A DNA stretch of 9,087 nt from Methanosaeta sp. UBA80 (GTDB lineage: Archaea; Halobacteriota; Methanosarcinia; Methanotrichales; Methanotrichaceae), in assembly GCA_002505805.1 (NCBI GenBank), contig DAWB01000213.1, forward strand, positions 8,786 through 17,872, given 5' to 3'. Made by a program: the position numbers and the translations under genes. The notes below the pieces were generated by a model that saw only the letters and a program-made list of their open reading frames with translations, searched no databases and was not told the DNA's origin. Position 1 is the first letter of the stretch. Every line of letters begins with the position of its first letter. Positions 5,191 to 9,087 of this stretch are shown here, one piece after another.

Positions 5191-6219
5191 ATGAGAGAGG
5201 TTTTGCTGGAATCCCGGGATGACAAACAGCATGTCTATCTGCCGGACAGATGCATCGGCTGTGGATCGTGCGTTGCCGTCTGCCCCAAGGGCGAACTGAT
5301 CATAGGCTCGGTGGGAGCCGTGGCCCGGGGGTTGATTGATAAGGACTTTATTGAAAAGAAAGCAAGCGGGGCCTGCGTATTATGTGCCATGTGCGCCAGG
5401 GTCTGCCCCACCGGAGCACTGGATTTGCGGACGGCGGGCAAGTCGGAGATGGACGAGTCTTACCTCAGCGTTGCTGTTCAGAAGACCTCCGTCGGTGATA
5501 ATTGCGTTCATTGCGGGCTGTGTGCTGCCGTCTGCCCCCAGTCCTGCATAGAAGTGGAGGATCGCCATTTGGCGGATGACGGCAGCCTGAAGGTGGAGGG
5601 CAAAACGCTCATAGATCTGAACCGCTGCGTCCACTGCGGCTGGTGCGCCGCCGTCTGCCCGGTGGGGGCCATATCCTTCGGCAAGCCCTTTGCCGGGGAG
5701 TTCTCCCGGGACGACAAGGTCTGCCAGGCCTGCCGGACCTGCGTTCATACCTGTCCCGCCAATGCCCTCTTCAATAGGGAGGCCGGCCCGGGAGAGATGG
5801 TGGAGAAGGTCACCCACAGGAAGGAGGCCTGCATCTACTGCGGAGCCTGTGCTCTTGCCTGTCCCGTGGCCGCCATCCGGGTGACCAAGACAGGAATCGT
5901 TCCAGAGATGAAGGGCAAGAAAGCCCTGGAGAAGAAGCTCTCCGCTCCGGCGGGGCGGCCAACTCTGACCTCGGTCTTGATGACAGATGAGGAGGCCTGC
6001 CTGGGATGCGGTAACTGCGTCATAGCCTGCCCGGTCAATTCTCACTATGATCCCTACCTCGCCGCCGGCCACCTCAATGAGCTGGAGGAAAAACCGCTCC
6101 TTGAGGTCTTGAACGGGGCGGTTAGGGTGGTAAACCAGGAGGTCTGCGGCTCCTGCGCCACCTGCAGCATGATCTGTCCGGCGGATGCCATATGGCTGGA
6201 GAGAAGGGAGGTGGTTTAG
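5191..6219 (+). CDS. fwdF: Formylmethanofuran dehydrogenase subunit F, polyferredoxin with eight [4Fe-4S] motifs
   Basis: Electron-transfer subunit (342 aa, cytosolic complex) that carries electrons between ferredoxin or a hydrogenase/heterodisulfide-reductase partner and the FwdB active site. Eight C-x2-C-x2-C-x3-C-P motifs are complete, beginning at residues 21, 62, 105, 146, 178, 214, 270 and 319. They can be read as four two-cluster modules, with a longer linker (about 45 residues) between motifs 6 and 7. All 32 expected cysteines are present. ATG 5191 sits after AGGGTG (5181-5186); a TTG at 5188 directly before it is less likely. It is the first visible gene of the operon: its stop (6217-6219) lies two bases before fwdA, and the fwdA ribosome binding site lies within its last codons. 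Whether the isoenzyme is the molybdenum (fmd) or tungsten (fwd) type cannot be told from this subunit. Confidence 0.93.
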   Translation: MREVLLESRDDKQHVYLPDRCIGCGSCVAVCPKGELIIGSVGAVARGLIDKDFIEKKASGACVLCAMCARVCPTGALDLRTAGKSEMDESYLSVAVQKTSVGDNCVHCGLCAAVCPQSCIEVEDRHLADDGSLKVEGKTLIDLNRCVHCGWCAAVCPVGAISFGKPFAGEFSRDDKVCQACRTCVHTCPANALFNREAGPGEMVEKVTHRKEACIYCGACALACPVAAIRVTKTGIVPEMKGKKALEKKLSAPAGRPTLTSVLMTDEEACLGCGNCVIACPVNSHYDPYLAAGHLNELEEKPLLEVLNGAVRVVNQEVCGSCATCSMICPADAIWLERREVV

Positions 6220-6221
6220 AA

Positions 6222-8003
6222 ATGGCTGCACTAACCGGTACTGCTATCATCCGTAACGGCTCGGTCTTCGATCCCCTCAATGGAATAAACGGGGACAAAA
6301 AGGACATCTTCATCCGGGAGGGAAAGGTGGTCCCCTCCCTCAGCTCAGCGGAGCAGAAAGACGCCCTAGTCATAGATGCCCGGGGAAAGACGGTCATGCC
6401 CGGTGGGGTGGACTCCCACTCCCATGTGGCCGGAACCAAGGTCAATGCCGGCCGGCTGATGCGCCCCGAGGACCACTACAAATCGGTCCGAGCCAGGACA
6501 GCCCTCACCCATAGCGGCAGCGGCTATACCGTACCCTCCGTCTACAAGCAGGGCTATGACTATGCTGCTATGGGCTACACCACAGTCTTCGAGGCGGCCA
6601 TGCCCCCTCTGGAGGCCCGCCACACCCACGAGGAGATGCGGGCTACCCCCATACTGGATATGGGAGCCTACATGGTTTTGGGCAACAACTGGTTTATCAT
6701 GCGCTACCTCAAGGAGGGCGACATTGAGAAGGCCGCCGCCTATACCTCCTGGATGCTGAGGACCCACAAGGGCTACGGCATCAAATGCGTCAATCCCGCC
6801 GGAGTTGAGAACTGGGGCTGGGCCAGGAATGTGAGCGGCCTGGATCAGCCCAACATCCACTTCGAGGTAACACCACGGGAGCTGATCCGGGGCCTGGCTG
6901 AGGTCAATGAGATGCTGGGCCTGCCCATGTCTCTGCATCTTCACGCCAACAACCTGGGCCATCCCGGCAATTGGGAGACTGCCCGGGACTCGCTCATGAT
7001 CACCTCGGGCATGGAGGCCAGAAACAAGTCCCAGCTGGAGTGGGGGGAGACACAAGAGAGCGCCAGAAGAAGGCAGACAGTTTACCTGGCCCACGCTCAG
7101 TTCAGCGCCTATGGCGGCACATCCTGGAGAGACTTCTGCTCCGGGGCGGCGGACCTGGCCAAGTACATCAACCAGGTCGATGATGTGGTCATAGACAGCG
7201 GCTCCGTGCCCTTCGGTCCGGCCACCACCATGACCGGGGACGGCCCGGCCCAGCATGACCTCTATATGATCACCGGCCAGAAATGGTCCAATACCGATGT
7301 GGAACTGGAGTGCGGCTCAGGAGTTTTGCCTCTGGTCTATATGAAGAGCAGCCCGGTCCATTCCGTCCAGTGGGCTATAGGTCTGGAAGTGATGCTTCTG
7401 ATAGACGATCCCTGGAAGACCATCATGACCACGGACCATCCCAACGGGGGCATATTCACCCAGTATCCCCAGCTTTTGACCTGGCTCATGTCCAAGAAGG
7501 CCAGGGACGACACCGCCAAAGAATGCCATAAGTGGGCCTACGACAAATCCACGTTGGGCGGAGTGGATCGGGAGCTATCCCTCTATGAGATGGCAATTGT
7601 AACCAGAGCTAATCCCGCCCGGACCATAGGCATGGCCTACAGGAAGGGACACCTGGGAGCGGGAGCGGATGGGGATGTCACCATCTATGACATCGATCCG
7701 GCCAATTTGAATCCCAATGATACGTCGGCTTTGACTGCCAAACTGGCCCGGCCGGGCTATACCATCAAGGACGGCAGGATTGTGGCCCGCCAGGGAGAGA
7801 TTGTCAGCGTTCCCGATGGCAGAAGGTTCTACTGCCAGCCCTATGTGGATGAAGACCTGGAGAAGGATATGCTCAAAGACGTCAAAGACTGGTTCAAGTA
7901 CTACACAGTCGGATTTGCCAACTATCCCGTGCCTGACAAGTACCTGAAAAATCCGGTGGCCATACCGGTCAACCAGCCTCTGGAGGCAGTGATGAGGAGG
8001 TGA
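6222..8003 (+). CDS. fwdA: Formylmethanofuran dehydrogenase subunit A (amidohydrolase-type)
   Basis: Metal-dependent amidohydrolase-fold subunit (593 aa) that condenses formate, delivered from FwdB through an internal channel, with methanofuran to give formylmethanofuran, and does the reverse. The dinuclear-metal ligands are visible: H66 and H68 in DSHSHVAG, K188 in GIKCVNPAG (the lysine that is carboxylated in the family), H239/H241 in SLHLHANNLGH, H291 in YLAHAQF, and D405 in TTDHPNGG. The length is normal. ATG 6222 follows GGAGGTG (6207-6213) by eight bases; the frame stays open upstream to an ATG at 6192, but that start would overlap fwdF and has no equally good binding site. The stop overlaps the ribosome binding site of fwdC, so the two are probably translationally coupled. 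The gene is intact, with no odd residues in the active site. Confidence 0.96.
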   Translation: MAALTGTAIIRNGSVFDPLNGINGDKKDIFIREGKVVPSLSSAEQKDALVIDARGKTVMPGGVDSHSHVAGTKVNAGRLMRPEDHYKSVRARTALTHSGSGYTVPSVYKQGYDYAAMGYTTVFEAAMPPLEARHTHEEMRATPILDMGAYMVLGNNWFIMRYLKEGDIEKAAAYTSWMLRTHKGYGIKCVNPAGVENWGWARNVSGLDQPNIHFEVTPRELIRGLAEVNEMLGLPMSLHLHANNLGHPGNWETARDSLMITSGMEARNKSQLEWGETQESARRRQTVYLAHAQFSAYGGTSWRDFCSGAADLAKYINQVDDVVIDSGSVPFGPATTMTGDGPAQHDLYMITGQKWSNTDVELECGSGVLPLVYMKSSPVHSVQWAIGLEVMLLIDDPWKTIMTTDHPNGGIFTQYPQLLTWLMSKKARDDTAKECHKWAYDKSTLGGVDRELSLYEMAIVTRANPARTIGMAYRKGHLGAGADGDVTIYDIDPANLNPNDTSALTAKLARPGYTIKDGRIVARQGEIVSVPDGRRFYCQPYVDEDLEKDMLKDVKDWFKYYTVGFANYPVPDKYLKNPVAIPVNQPLEAVMRR

Positions 8004-8008
8004 GGAAG

Positions 8009-8806
8009 TTGGCCGAGATTATTCTTAAAATCAGAGAGAAGATTGGAATCATGGTTGAGGCAGAGGCGATAAGTCCGGAGTCTTTCGCCGGAAAAGGCAA
8101 AGAGGAGATTGAGGCTCTTCTGGTCTGGCAGGGCCCGGAAAAGCTTCCCCTGTCCCGGTTCTTCGATGTGGAGGCCAGCGGCCCGTCCGCCTCTCCAGAG
8201 GAGACCAGGATCATCATGCAGGGCGACCTCTCCCGGGTCAAGCGCATCGGGGAGGGGATGAAGGCGGGAAGCATAGAGATAGACGGCCCGGCAGGAATGC
8301 ACCTGGGAGCGGAGATGGTGGGGGGAAGCATACTGGTGAAAGGCAACGCCGGCTCCTGGTCCGGCCGGGAGATGAAGGGCGGCCTGCTTCACATAAAGGG
8401 CAATTGCGGAGATCATGTGGGCTCTGCCTACCGGGGAAGCTGGCGGGGCATGACCGGCGGCCAGATCATAGTGGATGGCAATGCCAGAAGCCAGCTGGGC
8501 GGCGGCCTGGCCGGAGGGCAGATAACCGTTGAGGGCGATGTGGAAAACTTCTGCGGCATCCGGCAGAGCGGCGGCATGATCCTGGTCCGGGGATCTGCCG
8601 TCCGGGGAGTGGGGGCGGAGATGAACGGCGGTGCCATTGCCGTATGCAAGGACATATTGCAGCCCTCGCCGGGCTTTGTGGAGACCGGCCGGGAGGAGGA
8701 CCCCAAACTGGGCGAGGTTCAGTTGGAGGGAAGATTTGTCAAATATGCCGGCGACTATGCCCTGAGCAAGAATGCCAAGGGCACTTTATACTGCAGGGAG
8801 GTCTGA
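8009..8806 (+). CDS. fwdC: Formylmethanofuran dehydrogenase subunit C (GXGXG beta-helix), TTG start
   Basis: Structural subunit (265 aa) related to the C-terminal GXGXG domain of glutamate synthase. It packs against FwdA, B and D in the complex. After an N-terminal part (1-71), about seven beta-helix turns run from 72 to 215 with the pattern G-x2-G-x2-M-x-GG-x-I-x-V-x-G, for example LGAEMVGGSILVKGNA (99-114) and SGREMKGGLLHIKGN (118-132). I prefer TTG 8009: the complete anti-Shine-Dalgarno match GGAGGTGA (7996-8003) ends five bases before it, and the resulting start MAEIILK resembles the family N-terminus as I remember it. The GTG at 8000 would lie inside the binding site. The binding site overlaps the fwdA stop, suggesting coupled translation. 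fwdD follows after four bases. Confidence 0.94.
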   Translation: MAEIILKIREKIGIMVEAEAISPESFAGKGKEEIEALLVWQGPEKLPLSRFFDVEASGPSASPEETRIIMQGDLSRVKRIGEGMKAGSIEIDGPAGMHLGAEMVGGSILVKGNAGSWSGREMKGGLLHIKGNCGDHVGSAYRGSWRGMTGGQIIVDGNARSQLGGGLAGGQITVEGDVENFCGIRQSGGMILVRGSAVRGVGAEMNGGAIAVCKDILQPSPGFVETGREEDPKLGEVQLEGRFVKYAGDYALSKNAKGTLYCREV

Positions 8807-8810
8807 TGCC

Positions 8811-9087
8811 ATGAAGCAGTTTCTGCTCAATTCCGGCAGCACCATTGAGGAGGGAAGGCTGGCCAAAGGAGGAAGCAAACTCTCCCCGGAGTACACCGCC
8901 GAGTGCGCTGTGGCGGAGATGAATCCAGGGGACTACGAGGCCCTGGGCTCTCCGGAGAAAGTGATTATATCCACTCCAGACGGAAGGCGGCGGGTGGCGG
9001 TGCATGCCTATGCCGGGCCGTCAGTAAGCTTTGGGCACATATTCATGCCCCGGGCCATCTGGGCCAATGTGGTGGTGGACCCGGAGA
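8811..9087 (+). CDS. fwdD: Formylmethanofuran dehydrogenase subunit D, 5' part (cut by window end)
   Basis: The first 92 residues of a small molybdopterin-dinucleotide-binding subunit, which together with FwdB holds the bis-pterin guanine dinucleotide cofactor. The partial sequence shows the family pattern: an N-terminal LNSGSTIEEG (6-15), GGSKLSPEY (20-28), AVAEMNPGDYEALG (32-45), a beta strand VIISTPDG (50-57), and the loop GHIFMPRAIWANVVV ending near the window edge. The start codon follows GGGAGGT (8796-8802) by eight bases and lies four bases after the fwdC stop. The overlapping ATG at 8806 gives only two codons. The catalytic subunit gene fwdB (selenocysteine or cysteine type) would be expected next but is outside the window. 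Confidence 0.92.
   Translation, partial: MKQFLLNSGSTIEEGRLAKGGSKLSPEYTAECAVAEMNPGDYEALGSPEKVIISTPDGRRRVAVHAYAGPSVSFGHIFMPRAIWANVVVDPE

Noticed and set aside
5210..6190. Repetitive appearance of the polyferredoxin DNA as a possible repeat array or CRISPR
   Set aside because: The repetition follows the in-frame cysteine motifs at unequal intervals (32 to 56 residues) and is explained by protein function.
6192..6221. Upstream ATG that would lengthen FwdA by ten residues
   Set aside because: It lies inside fwdF and has no better ribosome binding site, whereas GGAGGTG sits eight bases before ATG 6222, and the extra residues (MAGEKGGGLE) do not look like a conserved start.
5380..6231. Long minus-strand frame (283 codons) opposite fwdF
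   Set aside because: It is created by the repeated cysteine-motif codons of the polyferredoxin read in reverse; the + strand has eight complete [4Fe-4S] motifs, so the antisense frame is a by-product.
6366..7256. Minus-strand frame (296 codons) opposite fwdA
   Set aside because: The + strand product is an intact FwdA with all active-site residues; the antisense translation is rich in Gly, His and Val without any recognisable domain.

Overview
The window looks like chromosomal DNA of a methanogenic archaeon, probably of the Methanosarcinia and perhaps Methanothrix-like; the genus is an inference. The clearest evidence is a molybdenum/tungsten formylmethanofuran dehydrogenase operon in the order F-A-C-D, the order I recall from Methanosarcina fmd operons. 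A type II (NAD-dependent, archaeal) 3-dehydroquinate synthase next to a class I 3-dehydroquinate dehydratase agrees with this. So do GGTGA/GGAGG ribosome binding sites, AT-rich TATA-like promoters and frequent AGG and ATA codons. All genes I can support lie on the + strand.

Layout. Positions 1-206 are a promoter region with several TATA-like boxes and a palindrome. Next come an arsenite methyltransferase (arsM-like, 207-1040) and, 48 bases on, an exported tandem rhodanese-like protein whose two active-site loops both lack the catalytic cysteine (1089-2129). A short intergenic region with a 20-bp near-palindrome over a TATA-like box precedes a small cysteine-free carboxymuconolactone-decarboxylase-family protein (2225-2548). 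A 122-base leader with a 13-bp tandem repeat and a hairpin leads into the shikimate pair aroB'-aroD (2671-4489). A 111-residue protein I do not recognise, probably starting at TTG, follows (4649-4984). After a 206-base regulatory region with a GC-rich hairpin and an inverted repeat come fwdF, fwdA, fwdC and the start of fwdD, which is cut by the window end.

How the genes work together. FwdF, A, C and D belong to one complex that catalyses the first (CO2-reducing) or last (methyl-oxidising) step of the methanogenic C1 pathway. FwdF wires electrons through eight [4Fe-4S] clusters, FwdA handles the formyl transfer to methanofuran, and FwdC and FwdD scaffold and bind the pterin cofactor of FwdB, which is expected just downstream. 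AroB' and AroD make 3-dehydroquinate and then 3-dehydroshikimate for aromatic amino acids. ArsM and the rhodanese-like protein may form a small metalloid or sulfur-related unit, but only adjacency suggests that.

No intergenic stretch exceeds 300 bases. I see no tRNA, rRNA, CRISPR array, insertion sequence or minus-strand gene. The most unusual items are the cysteine-less exported double rhodanese, the dyad-symmetric elements over promoters, and the unrecognised small gene in front of the fwd operon.
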